DNA of 64,000 nt from Hyphomicrobiales bacterium (GCA_900468805.1 UEIF01000025.1:1-64000), one strand, 5' to 3'; counted from the first letter of the stretch, positions 8,987-18,285 are shown. Made by a program: numbers and translations. The notes: generated by a model not told the origin, from the sequence alone.

Positions 8987-9243
8987 TGATGTTCCTCGTT
9001 TATTGAATTTAATTTTTGAGCAAGCTATTCTGAGAGGTTTTTTTAATCAAGTATTTTGTTTCATATCAAAAAAACAGTTTCAGTATGGTGCCAGACCAGC
9101 GAAATCTATGAGAAATCAGGCGTTTCGGTCCCGGTCGCGGTTCTCCGCCGGGTCGATAAAGCCGCGATTAACCAACCAATCTCAAGGGCGGGAACAAATT
9201 CCTTCTCCAGGCGTTTGGGCGCTCGCAACAGGAGGAGGAAAAG
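8987..9243. promoter_or_regulatory. AT-rich divergent promoter region of the arabinose operon and the DUF982 gene
   Basis: This 257-bp gap must hold the abfA operon promoter (minus) and the DUF982 promoter (plus). About 9000-9085 is strikingly AT-rich for this genome, including a T-run and an A-run. GTTTCA occurs twice 19 bp apart (9058-9063 and 9077-9082). I cannot assign -35/-10 boxes or an operator with confidence. Confidence 0.4.
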
Positions 9244-9486
9244 ATGCCAAATGCCCAATGGAGCGAACCGATCGAAATCAAGTTCGACAATTCCGGATCC
9301 AGGACGGTCATGGGCCCGTTCGACGCACTCATCTATCTTCACGACGGGTGGCCACGGCGCACGGGGGCAAAATTCGTCAAAGCAAGCAACGCCTGCAAGG
9401 GCGCCGTGGAAGGACGTGTGAGCCTTGAAACGGCAAGGGAAGATTTTCTCGCCGCAGCAGCAGAAGCGAAACTAACCACACATTGA
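9244..9486 (+). CDS. DUF982 family protein
   Basis: This 80-residue protein fits DUF982: a GPFDALIYLHDGWPRRTG segment, a central Ala-Cys-Lys-Gly-Ala-Val-Glu-Gly-Arg, and a C-terminal AREDFLAAAAEA helix. The family is small, largely confined to rhizobia and relatives, often in many copies, and has no known function. AGGAGG precedes the ATG at good spacing. Confidence 0.8.
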   Translation: MPNAQWSEPIEIKFDNSGSRTVMGPFDALIYLHDGWPRRTGAKFVKASNACKGAVEGRVSLETAREDFLAAAAEAKLTTH

Positions 9487-9543
9487 GCCCAGGGGCGGAC
9501 GCGCACATGCGGCGTCCACCCAATTTATAAGGAGGGAGACTGC

Positions 9544-9780
9544 ATGCGCGCCTTGCTGGTATCGTTGTTGACGTTGGCCGTGGCCACCATTTCGACGGGC
9601 TCGGCCATATCTGCCGACATGATTCAAGGTTATGAACGACCCCATGTCGTCAAGCATCGGCCGAAGCCAGTCATTCGTGCACACTACGTGCAGCGCCGGC
9701 ATCTCGATTGCACCGATATGATCGTCGAATACCGCTACATTCCGCGCACGGAATTCGTGACGGTGTGCCACCGTCTCTGA
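9544..9780 (+). CDS. Small secreted hypothetical protein
   Basis: This 78-residue protein starts with a signal peptide (MRALLVSLLTLAVATISTG, likely cleavage after SAISA). The mature part is short, basic and rich in His, Tyr and Arg, with two cysteines (in LDCTDM and TVCHRL) that could form one disulfide in the periplasm. AAGGAGG precedes the ATG, which supports translation. I do not recognise a named family. Confidence 0.6.
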   Translation: MRALLVSLLTLAVATISTGSAISADMIQGYERPHVVKHRPKPVIRAHYVQRRHLDCTDMIVEYRYIPRTEFVTVCHRL

Positions 9781-9811
9781 AGCGTGCCAGGCCGGCTCGC
9801 CAAGTCTCGTG

Positions 9812-11263
9812 TCAGATCGGATAGTGTCCGGGCTGCGATGCCACCGTAATCCACCTGAGATCGGTGAACTCGTTGATGCCGGCCTTGCCGCCGAAGCGGC
9901 CGTAACCGGAGGCTTTCACGCCGCCGAAGGGCATCTGTGCCTCGTCATGCACGGTCGGGCCGTTCACGTGGCAGATGCCGCTTTCAATCCGTCTCGCAAC
10001 CTCCATAGCGCGGGCGGCATCCCTTCCGAAGACGGCGGCAGACAGGCCGTATTCCGTATCATTGGCAATCCGGACCGCCTCATCGATACCGCGCGCGCGC
10101 ACCATACAGGCAACCGGACCGAAGCTTTCCTCTCCGTAGATACGCATTGATGGAGTCACGTGGTCGAGCACCGCGGCATCCATCAGCGTTCCGACCGCGC
10201 GGCCACCCGCGAGCAGGCGGGCGCCCTTGGACACCGCATCCTCGATCAGGCCGTTGACACGTTCCACCGCATCCAGACCGATCATCGAGCCGAGCGGCGA
10301 ATTGCTCTGGCGCGGATCGCCGGCCACCAGCGTCGCGGCCTTGCGGGCAAACTGATCGGCAAACTCGTCGGCCACCGCTTCGTCGACGACGATCCTCTCG
10401 GTCGACATGCAGATCTGCCCCTGGTTCATGAAGGCACCGAAGGCAGCGGCTTTCACGGCTTCGCCGATATCGGCATCATCGAGCACGACGAAGGGCGCCT
10501 TGCCGCCCAGCTCCAGCAGTACGGGCTTCAGATGGCGGGCGCAGACCTCGGCGATAACACGGCCGACGCGGGTCGAGCCGGTGAAATTGACACGGCGCAC
10601 CGCCGGGTGGGCGATTAACTTTTCGACGATGGATGCAGCATCGGCCGGCGCGTTGCTGAGCACATTGACGACACCGTCGCCGAGGCCCGCCTCGCGCAAT
10701 GTCTCGCCGATCAGATGATGCGTCTTCGGGCAAAGCTCGGATGCCTTGAGGATAACGGTATTGCCGCAGGCTAGCGGCAGGGCGACAGCGCGCACGCCGA
10801 GAATGACAGGGGCGTTCCACGGCGCAATACCGAGGACGACACCGGCCGGCTGGCGCACGGCCATCGCTAACAGGCCGGGCTTGTCCGAGGGGATCACTTC
10901 GCCGGTGATCTGCGTGCACATCGCGGCCGCTTCGCGCAGCATATTGGCGGCGAGATAGACGTTGAAGCCCGCCCAGGCGGCCGTAGCGCCCGTTTCCTCG
11001 GCCATCGCAGCGATGAATTCGCCGGTGCGGGAATCCAGGATGTCGGCGGCCTTCGAAAGGCGCTTGCGCCGCTCGGTCGGCGCCAGCGCCGACCAGGCCG
11101 GAAAGGCTGCAGCCGCGGCGGCAGCCGCCGCGTGTGCATCTTCCAGCGTCGCCGCGGCGGCCTTTGTCGCCAGCTGACCGGTAATCGGGTTTAATCGTTC
11201 GAAGGTTGCGCCGTTCGAAGCCGGGATGGCACGACCGCCAATGAGAAGCATCAGATCAACCAT
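9812..11263 (-). CDS. NAD(P)-dependent aldehyde dehydrogenase (vanillin/salicylaldehyde dehydrogenase-like)
   Basis: Class 3-type ALDH of 483 residues. The catalytic Cys285 lies in NQGQICMSTER and the general base Glu251 in LLELGGKAP; the Rossmann motif is NFTGSTRVGR. The NQGQICMSTER form is usual in vanillin, benzaldehyde and salicylaldehyde dehydrogenases, so an aromatic aldehyde is a reasonable but unproven substrate. It is divergent from an AraC-type regulator that probably controls it. An unusual Ala-rich stretch (residues about 36-53) lies in the N-terminal domain. Confidence 0.85.
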   Translation of the reverse strand: MVDLMLLIGGRAIPASNGATFERLNPITGQLATKAAAATLEDAHAAAAAAAAAFPAWSALAPTERRKRLSKAADILDSRTGEFIAAMAEETGATAAWAGFNVYLAANMLREAAAMCTQITGEVIPSDKPGLLAMAVRQPAGVVLGIAPWNAPVILGVRAVALPLACGNTVILKASELCPKTHHLIGETLREAGLGDGVVNVLSNAPADAASIVEKLIAHPAVRRVNFTGSTRVGRVIAEVCARHLKPVLLELGGKAPFVVLDDADIGEAVKAAAFGAFMNQGQICMSTERIVVDEAVADEFADQFARKAATLVAGDPRQSNSPLGSMIGLDAVERVNGLIEDAVSKGARLLAGGRAVGTLMDAAVLDHVTPSMRIYGEESFGPVACMVRARGIDEAVRIANDTEYGLSAAVFGRDAARAMEVARRIESGICHVNGPTVHDEAQMPFGGVKASGYGRFGGKAGINEFTDLRWITVASQPGHYPI

Positions 11264-11559
11264 CTCTTTGCCTTTCAGATATGCGCTGTAAAACCCGCCA
11301 AGGGCCCGGCGCGATGATGTTTGCTGGTTTCCGGCTCCGCCGGGGCATGCGAATCGGTCACACCGATAGACCGATGTCTTTCATTGGAAGGTCCTCACCC
11401 CTATCGCCTGATATTCAAGCTTTCCTCGGGGTCCAGTAGGAACCAATCCATCGGCGAAATGAATGGATTCTCCTGGCAGTTTATTGTACTTTTCCGCGAA
11501 TTCTTCAAATTCCCGCTTGGCCTGTGATCGCCCAGCCAGTCGCGTGCCCGGAGTTTATG
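11264..11559. promoter_or_regulatory. Divergent promoter region of aldehyde dehydrogenase and AraC-type regulator
   Basis: The gap holds two inverted repeats: ATCGGT-CAC-ACCGAT at 11353-11367, with a further ACCGAT at 11370-11375, and AATCCAT-N11-ATGGATT at 11445-11469. Either could be an operator for the AraC-type protein, although AraC sites are often direct repeats. No RNA or small gene is evident. Confidence 0.4.
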
Positions 11560-12453
11560 ATGTCGGAAAAGTTGCTCGAGATGCCGGCCTTGTCGGTCAC
11601 CGCATCGATGATTTCCGCCGGCCTTGGCAGTCAGACCTGGAGCGTTGACGCCCCCGCCAGCCGTCCCTTCTATCAGGCCTTCTTCGTCTCGCGAGGCAGC
11701 GCGAGCCTATCCATCGACGGACAGTCGGGGCTTACGCTTTCGGCACCTGCGGCACTTTGGCTGCCGCGACGGATTTTGGGAACTTTCGTTCTTGCCGCCG
11801 GCAGCGAGGGAGCGATGCTCTCGGCGGCTGAAGACTTTGTCCACAGAACGGTCGGCGATAGCCCGGCCGCCGTGCAGTTGCACGACATGATCGAACGCGT
11901 TGTCGTGGCTCAAAACGAAAATCTGGCGGGGCATGCGGGCGATATCGGTCGCGCCTTCGAGGTCATGATGCAGGAGGCACGGGATCGCCGTCCTGGCGGG
12001 ACAGCACTTGTCGGCGCTTATTTTTCCGTGTTGCTGCTGCTGATATGGCGGGCTTCCGGGGCGGCGCCGACGAAGACGTCAGGCACCGGGGCGACGACCT
12101 TGCAACGGTTCAGGCAGATCGTCGAATTGCGTTACCGCGAACAGCCGGCAATTACCGATATCGCCCGGGCGATGGGCATCACCTATGACCATCTGCATCG
12201 GGTCTGCATTTCCGGCGCCGGACGAAGCCCGATGGAGCTGATCCATGAAAGGCTGATCGCCGAGGCAAAGCTGCGGCTTGGGCAATCGGAACAATCCGTC
12301 GAGCAGATCGGCTTCGGGCTCGGCTTTCGCGATCCCGGCTATTTCAGCCGCTTCTTCAAAAGCCGCGTTGGCGAGCCACCTGGCGCCTACCGGCGCAAGA
12401 TCGCCGCGCGATCGGACAAAGGCGCCGCCCCATCCTTTGCCGCCTGGCCGTAA
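11560..12453 (+). CDS. AraC family transcriptional regulator
   Basis: A regulator of 297 residues. The C-terminal about 100 residues hold the two AraC helix-turn-helix units: ITDIARAMGITYDHLHRVC, and SVEQIGFGLGFRDPGYFSRF followed by FKSRVGEPPGAYR. The N-terminal half is a cupin-like ligand domain with no strong assignment. I choose the second of two adjacent ATGs (11560) because GGAG is 6 nt upstream; the frame is open back to 11524. It is divergent from the aldehyde dehydrogenase, its likely target. Confidence 0.85.
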   Translation: MSEKLLEMPALSVTASMISAGLGSQTWSVDAPASRPFYQAFFVSRGSASLSIDGQSGLTLSAPAALWLPRRILGTFVLAAGSEGAMLSAAEDFVHRTVGDSPAAVQLHDMIERVVVAQNENLAGHAGDIGRAFEVMMQEARDRRPGGTALVGAYFSVLLLLIWRASGAAPTKTSGTGATTLQRFRQIVELRYREQPAITDIARAMGITYDHLHRVCISGAGRSPMELIHERLIAEAKLRLGQSEQSVEQIGFGLGFRDPGYFSRFFKSRVGEPPGAYRRKIAARSDKGAAPSFAAWP

Positions 12454-12478
12454 GGCACGAGCGATTGTGGCGACGGGT

Positions 12479-14113
12479 TCAGAACGTCCGCAACTCGCGC
12501 GTCAGCGTCTGGAGCTGCCTGAAGCCCTCGTAACGCTTTGCGTGAAGATCGGCAATCGCGCCTTGCGTCGGCTTATAGGTCTCTTCGGCTGACGACAGTT
12601 TCGTCATGGCTTCACGCATATCGGCAAACAGCCCGCCGGCGACGGCGCCGAGGATCGCAGCGCCCAACAGGACAGGCTCTTCAGCCTTCGTTGCGACCAC
12701 CGGCTTGCCACTCGCATCGGCGAGCATCTGGCGCACGAAATCATGCTGACCGGCGCCGCCGCTGATGACGATGTTATCGATAGTGACGCCGGCATCGGCC
12801 TGCGTGTCGATGATCTGCCTCAGGCCATAGCCGATACCGCAAAGGCCGGCGACGTAGAGCGCAACCAGGCTGTCGATATCTCTTTCCATATCAAGGCCGG
12901 CAATGACGGCACGGGCATGCGGATCGGCAAAAGGGGCACGATTACCGAGGAATTCCGGCACGACATGCAGGCCAGCGACAAGCTTGACGGCATCCGAGGG
13001 CTGACCCGCTTTTTGCGCAGCCCTATCCGCCAGCAGTACCGGCAAGGGAAGACCATTGCGCTTCGACAGCTCCCGCGCCTCGGCGGCAGCCGGATGGAAG
13101 GAAAGCAGGTGATCGATGGCCGCACCTGCCGCGCTCTGGCCGCCTTCGTTCAACCACATACCCGGCACCATGGCCGAGTAGTAGGGACCCCATACTCCGG
13201 GCACGAAGGCGGGCTCTGATGTCGAGGTCATGGTGCAGGACGAGGTGCCGAAGACATAGCCGAGATTGGCCTGTGGGCCGTCGCCAATACCAACGGTTCC
13301 GATCCCGCCCGCATGGGCATCGATCAGGCCGGCAGCAACCGCCGTTCCCGCAGTGAGGCCAAGTTCCTCGGCTGCCGCCGCAGTCAGGCCCTGACCGACC
13401 GCCGAGCCTGGCTCGACGATGGTCTGGCCGATGCGGGCGAAGCCCTCGTCGGCCAGCGCGCCGAGACCGATCTGGTGGAAATAGGACGCATCCCACCGCT
13501 TCTCATGGGCAAGATAGGTCCATTTGCAGGTGACCGTGCAGGTGGAGCGCGACAGATCGCCTGTCGCCCGCCAGGTGAGAAAGTCTGCGAGATCGAAAAA
13601 CTGCCAAGTGGTATCGAAGATCTGTGGGCGGTTCTCCTTCAGCCAGAGGATCTTCGGCGTTTCCATTTCCGGCGAGATACGGCCGCCGACGTAACGCAGC
13701 ACGTCATGGCCGAGCGCGTTGATACGCTCCGCCTGAGGAACGGCGCGGTGGTCCATCCAGACGATGATGTTGCGGTCCGGATCTTCGGAGGGGCCGACGG
13801 GAAGCGGCCTGCCCCCCTCGCCTAGCACGACAAGCGAGCAGGTCGCGTCGAAACCGAGACCCGCCACGGATGCCGAATCGATACCGCTTGCGGCAACGAC
13901 CTCGCGGACGGAGGCACAGACTGCCGCCCAGATCTCGGTGCTCGACTGCTCGACGATCGAGCCGGCCTCATGAAAGAGCGTGATGTCCCGCTTGGCGGAG
14001 GCAAGCATCCGGCCATTAAGGTCGAACAGGCCCGCACGGGCGCTGCCGGTGCCGACATCGACGCCGATGACATGTTTGGCACCCGCTCCTGACGCGTGTG
14101 AAGTGTCGCTCAT
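12479..14113 (-). CDS. FGGY-family kinase, D-ribulokinase
   Basis: Carbohydrate kinase of 544 residues. The N-terminal phosphate-binding motif is VIGVDVGTGSARAGLFDLNG and the FGGY C-terminal domain carries an ISGGAGQHDFVRQMLADASG motif. Its position directly after ribitol 2-dehydrogenase implies phosphorylation of D-ribulose to D-ribulose 5-phosphate, which enters the pentose phosphate pathway. The ATG at 14113 has GAGAG 3 nt upstream; an in-frame TTG at 14128 is less likely. The gene ends the ribitol operon and converges on the AraC gene. Confidence 0.85.
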   Translation of the reverse strand: MSDTSHASGAGAKHVIGVDVGTGSARAGLFDLNGRMLASAKRDITLFHEAGSIVEQSSTEIWAAVCASVREVVAASGIDSASVAGLGFDATCSLVVLGEGGRPLPVGPSEDPDRNIIVWMDHRAVPQAERINALGHDVLRYVGGRISPEMETPKILWLKENRPQIFDTTWQFFDLADFLTWRATGDLSRSTCTVTCKWTYLAHEKRWDASYFHQIGLGALADEGFARIGQTIVEPGSAVGQGLTAAAAEELGLTAGTAVAAGLIDAHAGGIGTVGIGDGPQANLGYVFGTSSCTMTSTSEPAFVPGVWGPYYSAMVPGMWLNEGGQSAAGAAIDHLLSFHPAAAEARELSKRNGLPLPVLLADRAAQKAGQPSDAVKLVAGLHVVPEFLGNRAPFADPHARAVIAGLDMERDIDSLVALYVAGLCGIGYGLRQIIDTQADAGVTIDNIVISGGAGQHDFVRQMLADASGKPVVATKAEEPVLLGAAILGAVAGGLFADMREAMTKLSSAEETYKPTQGAIADLHAKRYEGFRQLQTLTRELRTF

Positions 14114-14177
14114 GATCTCTCGATTCAAATCGGCAATATTAGGTTTCTAGAGCAATCCAGAGCCGCACCTGTCAACC

Positions 14178-14906
14178 TCAGAGGTCAACGCTGTTCGGCA
14201 GGATTACGAGATCGCGGACAGTGACGTTGCGCGGTCTGGACAACATGAACAGCACGGCATCGGCCACTTCCTTCGGCTGCATCAGGCTGCCATTGGCAAG
14301 CGCCTCTTCCATCTTGGCTTTCGGCCAGTCATCCAGGAGCGCGGTAACGACCGGTCCAGGCAGCACCGCGCCGACGCGAACGCCATGCGGGGCGACCTGC
14401 CGGCGGGTGGAGTGGACGAAGGCCTGAACGGCGAATTTCGAAGCCGTATAGATCGGCTCCCAGACGACGGGCACGACGCCGGCGATCGAGCTGGTAAAGA
14501 GGATATCCCCGGACTTCTGGGCGATCATATGCGGCAGCACCGCATGGACCGAACGGAAGGCGGCATTGATGTTGAGGTTCAGCATACGATCCCAGGCATC
14601 CGGATCACCTTCGGCAACCGGCCCGCCAATATAGGCGCCGGCATTGGCGTGGAAGATATCGAGCCGGCCGGCCGCTTCCAGAATGCGCGGCAGCATTCCG
14701 GAAACCTGCGGGCCGTCGAGCAGATCGACGACGAGCGGCAGGGCGCCCTCACCGATCTCCCTGCAGAGAGCCTCGAGCCTGTCCTTGGCACGGTCGATGA
14801 GCACCACGGTGGCGCCTTCGGCATGCAGGGTGCGGGCGCATTCCAGCCCGATACCCGAAGCCGCGCCGGTGATGGCGGCGACCTTGCCCTTCATGAGATC
14901 AGTCAT
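14178..14906 (-). CDS. Ribitol 2-dehydrogenase (SDR)
   Basis: Classical SDR of 242 residues that oxidises ribitol to D-ribulose with NAD+. The cofactor motif is TGAASGIG (13-20), NAG is at 88-90, and the catalytic Ser140, Tyr153 and Lys157 are present. From memory, long stretches (AGAYIGGPVAEGDPD, QAFVHSTRRQVA, ALLDDWPKAKM, ANGSLMQP, and the C-terminal ILPNSVDL) closely match the Klebsiella ribitol dehydrogenase, which makes the assignment unusually specific for an SDR. AAGGAG precedes the ATG. It lies between the permease and the kinase. Confidence 0.9.
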   Translation of the reverse strand: MTDLMKGKVAAITGAASGIGLECARTLHAEGATVVLIDRAKDRLEALCREIGEGALPLVVDLLDGPQVSGMLPRILEAAGRLDIFHANAGAYIGGPVAEGDPDAWDRMLNLNINAAFRSVHAVLPHMIAQKSGDILFTSSIAGVVPVVWEPIYTASKFAVQAFVHSTRRQVAPHGVRVGAVLPGPVVTALLDDWPKAKMEEALANGSLMQPKEVADAVLFMLSRPRNVTVRDLVILPNSVDL

Positions 14907-14930
14907 GCGAATACTCCTTGAGAATGCGGT

Positions 14931-16193
14931 TCAGGCGCGGCCATGGCTGACACGGGACCGGCGCGCAAGCGAATCGACGATGACGGCGATTGCCAGGACG
15001 GCGCCCGTGATCATGTAGCGCAGCGACGAGCTGAGATTGAGAAGCGTAAGCCCGTTTGAAATCGCCTGAATGACGATGATGCCGAGCAGGGCCGAATAGG
15101 CGCTGCCGCGTCCGCCGAACAGGCTGGTGCCACCAATGACCGCCGCCGCAATGGCATTGAGGTTCACGTCGCCCGTGCCCGCCTGCTGGCTGGACGACGC
15201 GAGCCGTGAGGCCGACAGGATGCCGCCGATGGTGGCAAGCGTCGAGCAGAGAACGAAGGCACTGAGATAGATGCGGCGCACATTGATGCCGGCGCGGCGT
15301 GCGGCCTCGCGATTACCGCCGACGGCAAACATGGAGCGGCCCCATTTGGTGCGGGTCAGCGCATAGTTCAGGATAACGGCAATTGCGACGAAGAGGCCGA
15401 ACATCCACGGCACGCCACGGCCGAGATTGAGATAGTAGACGGCAAATTCCAGAGCAGCCGTCAGAACGATGGCCTTGACCGCAAGCGTACCGACGGGCGG
15501 CGAAGACAGGTTGGAGGCCAGCCGCTGATGGCGTTTGCGCATCTCATTGATGACCATCACCAGACCCGGCAGCAGCGCCAGCATATAGGAAAGCCAGTCG
15601 GGCATGACGAGGATCTGGCCGAAGCGCACGAGCGGCGAGGCAAAGGGCAGATTGATGCTGCCCGTCGGCCCGAGGATATAAAGCTGCATGCCAAGCAGTG
15701 CCAGGAGGCCGGCAAGTGTGGCAACGAAGCTCGGCATGCCGAGCCTGTTATAAAAAACCGCGTAAAGCGTACCGACGACGATACCGGCGATGATCGCCAC
15801 CAGGATCGCCAGCGGGATCGGCCAGCCCATATTGACCCAGAGCACGCCGAGGATGGCGGAGGAAAGACCGCTCATCGAGCCGACCGAGAGATCGATTTCG
15901 CCGAGCATCAGAACGCAGACGATGCCGAGCGAGATCACGCCGACAGTGGCACAGTCGAACAGCAGGTTGACGAGATTGTTCGGTGCCAGAAACACCGGAT
16001 TGAGCAATGAAAAGACCGTCGAGATGACGACGAGGCCGACGAAGACTGGCAGCATGCCAAGATCGCCCGACCGTACGCGGTCGAAGAAGGCCTTGATCAT
16101 ACCGCGAACGTTGTCGTCGTGGCGGACGCGTTCGTCACTGCGATCGAGAGCAGCGGCCGGCTTGCTGATGGGATTTGATATCTTCTGGCTCAT
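14931..16193 (-). CDS. Sugar ABC transporter permease, RbsC/XylH type
   Basis: CUT2-type permease of 420 residues with a hydrophilic N-terminal extension of about 45 residues before the first membrane segment. Multiple hydrophobic helices and the family signature VLMLGEIDLSVGSMSGLSSA and AVIGGTSLFGGRGS are present. It overlaps the ATPase gene by 4 bp, so translation is coupled. It should form the homodimeric channel for ribitol (or a related pentitol) import. Confidence 0.88.
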   Translation of the reverse strand: MSQKISNPISKPAAALDRSDERVRHDDNVRGMIKAFFDRVRSGDLGMLPVFVGLVVISTVFSLLNPVFLAPNNLVNLLFDCATVGVISLGIVCVLMLGEIDLSVGSMSGLSSAILGVLWVNMGWPIPLAILVAIIAGIVVGTLYAVFYNRLGMPSFVATLAGLLALLGMQLYILGPTGSINLPFASPLVRFGQILVMPDWLSYMLALLPGLVMVINEMRKRHQRLASNLSSPPVGTLAVKAIVLTAALEFAVYYLNLGRGVPWMFGLFVAIAVILNYALTRTKWGRSMFAVGGNREAARRAGINVRRIYLSAFVLCSTLATIGGILSASRLASSSQQAGTGDVNLNAIAAAVIGGTSLFGGRGSAYSALLGIIVIQAISNGLTLLNLSSSLRYMITGAVLAIAVIVDSLARRSRVSHGRA

Positions 16194-17011
16194 GCAGGCC
16201 TCCCGCTGGTTTCATGGGGCGCGCCGGTCTTGCGCTCGATCCGGCGGGACACAGCGTTTTCGGTAGCGCCGGTGATGGAAGCGACGAGATCCTGGTTGGA
16301 AGAGTCGGGCGTAAAGACACCGTTGTTGCGCCCGAGGCGCAATACCACGATGCGGTCCGCCACGGCGCGCACGTCTTCCATGTTGTGGCTGATAATGATG
16401 ACGCCGAGGCCGCGCTCGCGAACGCGCTCGATGAGGTTGAGCACTTCCGCGGTCTGGGCAACGCCAAGGGCTGCTGTCGGCTCGTCGAGCATGATGATCT
16501 TCGGATCGAGCAGCAACGAGCGGGCGATGGCAACCGTCTGGCGCTGGCCGCCCGAAAGGGAGGCAATCGGCTCGCGCACTGAGGGGATACGGGCGGCGAG
16601 TTCTCTGAGCAACGTCCAGGCGCGCACCTCCATGGCCACCTCATCGAGGCTCCAGGGGGACATTTCGTGGCCAAGAAAGAGATTGGCGACCACATCCAGG
16701 TTCTCGCAGAGCGCAAGATCCTGGAAGACGGTGGCGATGCCGAGCTCCAACGCCTTGCCGGGGCTCTCGAGCGTGACATTGCTGCCGCAGAATTCGATCG
16801 TTCCGGAGGACGGCTGGTGCACGCCAGCAAGGACCTTGATAAGTGTCGATTTGCCGGCACCGTTATCGCCGACCAGCGCCACAACCTCACCGGCTTTCAC
16901 TTCGAGCTCGATATCGGTCAGCGCCGAAACCGCGCCAAAATTTTTGGAAATATTGCTCAACCGGAGGATCGTCTCTCCTCTCTCCGGCATATCCTTCACA
17001 TCCCTGCTCAT
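16190..17011 (-). CDS. Sugar ABC transporter ATP-binding protein (single domain, FrcA/RbsA type)
   Basis: ATPase of 273 residues with one nucleotide-binding domain, unlike the two-domain RbsA. Walker A is GDNGAGKST, the signature is LSGGQRQTVAIARSL, Walker B is IIMLDEPTAAL, and the switch histidine is in IISHNMEDV. A homodimer of this single-domain type serves several rhizobial CUT2 importers such as the fructose system. I start it at the ATG at 17011 with AGGAAAGG upstream; the frame is open to 17074. Confidence 0.88.
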   Translation of the reverse strand: MSRDVKDMPERGETILRLSNISKNFGAVSALTDIELEVKAGEVVALVGDNGAGKSTLIKVLAGVHQPSSGTIEFCGSNVTLESPGKALELGIATVFQDLALCENLDVVANLFLGHEMSPWSLDEVAMEVRAWTLLRELAARIPSVREPIASLSGGQRQTVAIARSLLLDPKIIMLDEPTAALGVAQTAEVLNLIERVRERGLGVIIISHNMEDVRAVADRIVVLRLGRNNGVFTPDSSNQDLVASITGATENAVSRRIERKTGAPHETSGRPA

Positions 17012-17039
17012 CGTGCAGCCTTTCCTGCCATTAGGGGCA

Positions 17040-17064
17040 TCCGGCCGCGACGAACGCGGCCGGA
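17040..17064 (-). other. 10-bp stem-loop after the ribitol binding-protein gene
   Basis: TCCGGCCGCG (17040-17049) pairs perfectly with CGCGGCCGGA (17055-17064) around a 5-nt loop, 16 nt after the binding-protein stop codon. No U-tract follows, so I read it as an mRNA-stabilising or attenuating element. Confidence 0.65.
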
Positions 17065-17080
17065 GCTCACTCAAGCGCGT

Positions 17081-18127
17081 TTAGTTGGTAATACCAAGCT
17101 TCTTGCAGCCTTCGGCATATTCGCCGGTGCAGATCTGCTCGGCGGTCTGGATCTTCTTGTCGAAGATTTCCGCCTTGATGTTCTCCGCAGTCACGACGGC
17201 GGGAACGAAAAGCTGCGACGGCGTATTGTAGAGCGTCGTCTTGGCCTCAGGCTTTTCGCCCTTGATCATCTGCACTGCCACATTGGCGGCAGCAGCAGCA
17301 ACGATCTCCGACGGCTTGGAAATCGTGTTGTACTGGTCGCCGGAAATGACGAGCTGAAGGGCTGCGATCGTCGCATCATTGCCGGTGACCGGCGGAACCG
17401 GCTTCACGCCGGCGGCCTTGAAGGCGGCGATCGCACCACCTGCCGTGCCGTCATTGGCGGCGACGACGCCCTTGATGTCGGCGCCAAAACGGGTGATCTG
17501 GCCTGCAGCCCATTCCTGTGCCTTCGGCGGCGCCCATTCCGGCGTGTCATATTCGGCCAGCGTCTTATAGGCGGATTCCTTGAGGCCGCGATGAATGCCG
17601 TCGCGGATAAGGCCGGCAGCAGCATCGGTTGGCGAGCCGTTGATTTCGAGCACGCCCGCGCCATCGGCAACACCTGAAGCCTTCAAATGCTCGACGAGCG
17701 ACTTGGCGATCGCATAGCCGATGCCTTCATTGTCGAAGGAGACGTAATAATCGGCCGGCTTGTCCGGGATCGGTCTGTCATAGGCGATGACCTTGACGTC
17801 CTGGGACTGGGCGATTTCGACGAGACCGGCCGCAGCGGCAGAATCCACAGGGTCGAGAACGACCACTTTAGCGCCCTGGGCGATGACCGAGTTGAACTGC
17901 TGCTGTTGCAGCGAGGCGTCGGCATTGGCGTTCTGATAGATCACCGTGCACTTCGGGCAAAGCTTCTCCATCTCGGCCTTGAAGCCAGGGAAGTCGTGCT
18001 GCTCATAGCGGGTGGATGCCTGGTCGGGCATTAGGAAGGCGACGGTCGCCGCTTCCTGAGCCGAGGCCATGCCGGCAAAACCGATGAAAACGGTCGCCGA
18101 GGCCATAAGCAAATTGCGATAATTCAT
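17081..18127 (-). CDS. Sugar ABC transporter substrate-binding protein (CUT2, xylose/ribose-binding type)
   Basis: Periplasmic binding protein of 348 residues. The signal peptide is NYRNLLMASATVFIGFAGMA with likely cleavage after ASA, and the mature part has the two-lobed type I fold (VAFLMPDQASTRYEQHDFPG, then VVVLDPVDSAAAAGLVEIAQ). Five cysteines occur in the mature protein (in LCPKCT, ICTGE and EGCKK), more than usual. GGAGGAG precedes the ATG at 18127; the frame continues to 18355. It is the first gene of the ribitol operon. Confidence 0.88.
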   Translation of the reverse strand: MNYRNLLMASATVFIGFAGMASAQEAATVAFLMPDQASTRYEQHDFPGFKAEMEKLCPKCTVIYQNANADASLQQQQFNSVIAQGAKVVVLDPVDSAAAAGLVEIAQSQDVKVIAYDRPIPDKPADYYVSFDNEGIGYAIAKSLVEHLKASGVADGAGVLEINGSPTDAAAGLIRDGIHRGLKESAYKTLAEYDTPEWAPPKAQEWAAGQITRFGADIKGVVAANDGTAGGAIAAFKAAGVKPVPPVTGNDATIAALQLVISGDQYNTISKPSEIVAAAAANVAVQMIKGEKPEAKTTLYNTPSQLFVPAVVTAENIKAEIFDKKIQTAEQICTGEYAEGCKKLGITN

Positions 18128-18285
18128 TTTCTCCTCCTTGGTGTGATCGATAGACAGGCCCAGGCATTGCTGGAAGTCACCACGGCTCGCCCGCTCGCCG
18201 CCGCCGTCGCCGCCATGAAAACGACGAGCAAAGCGTCCCCGCAAAAGGACAACCTCTCCGTAGCTTCTAAGAAATACCTCCCTGT

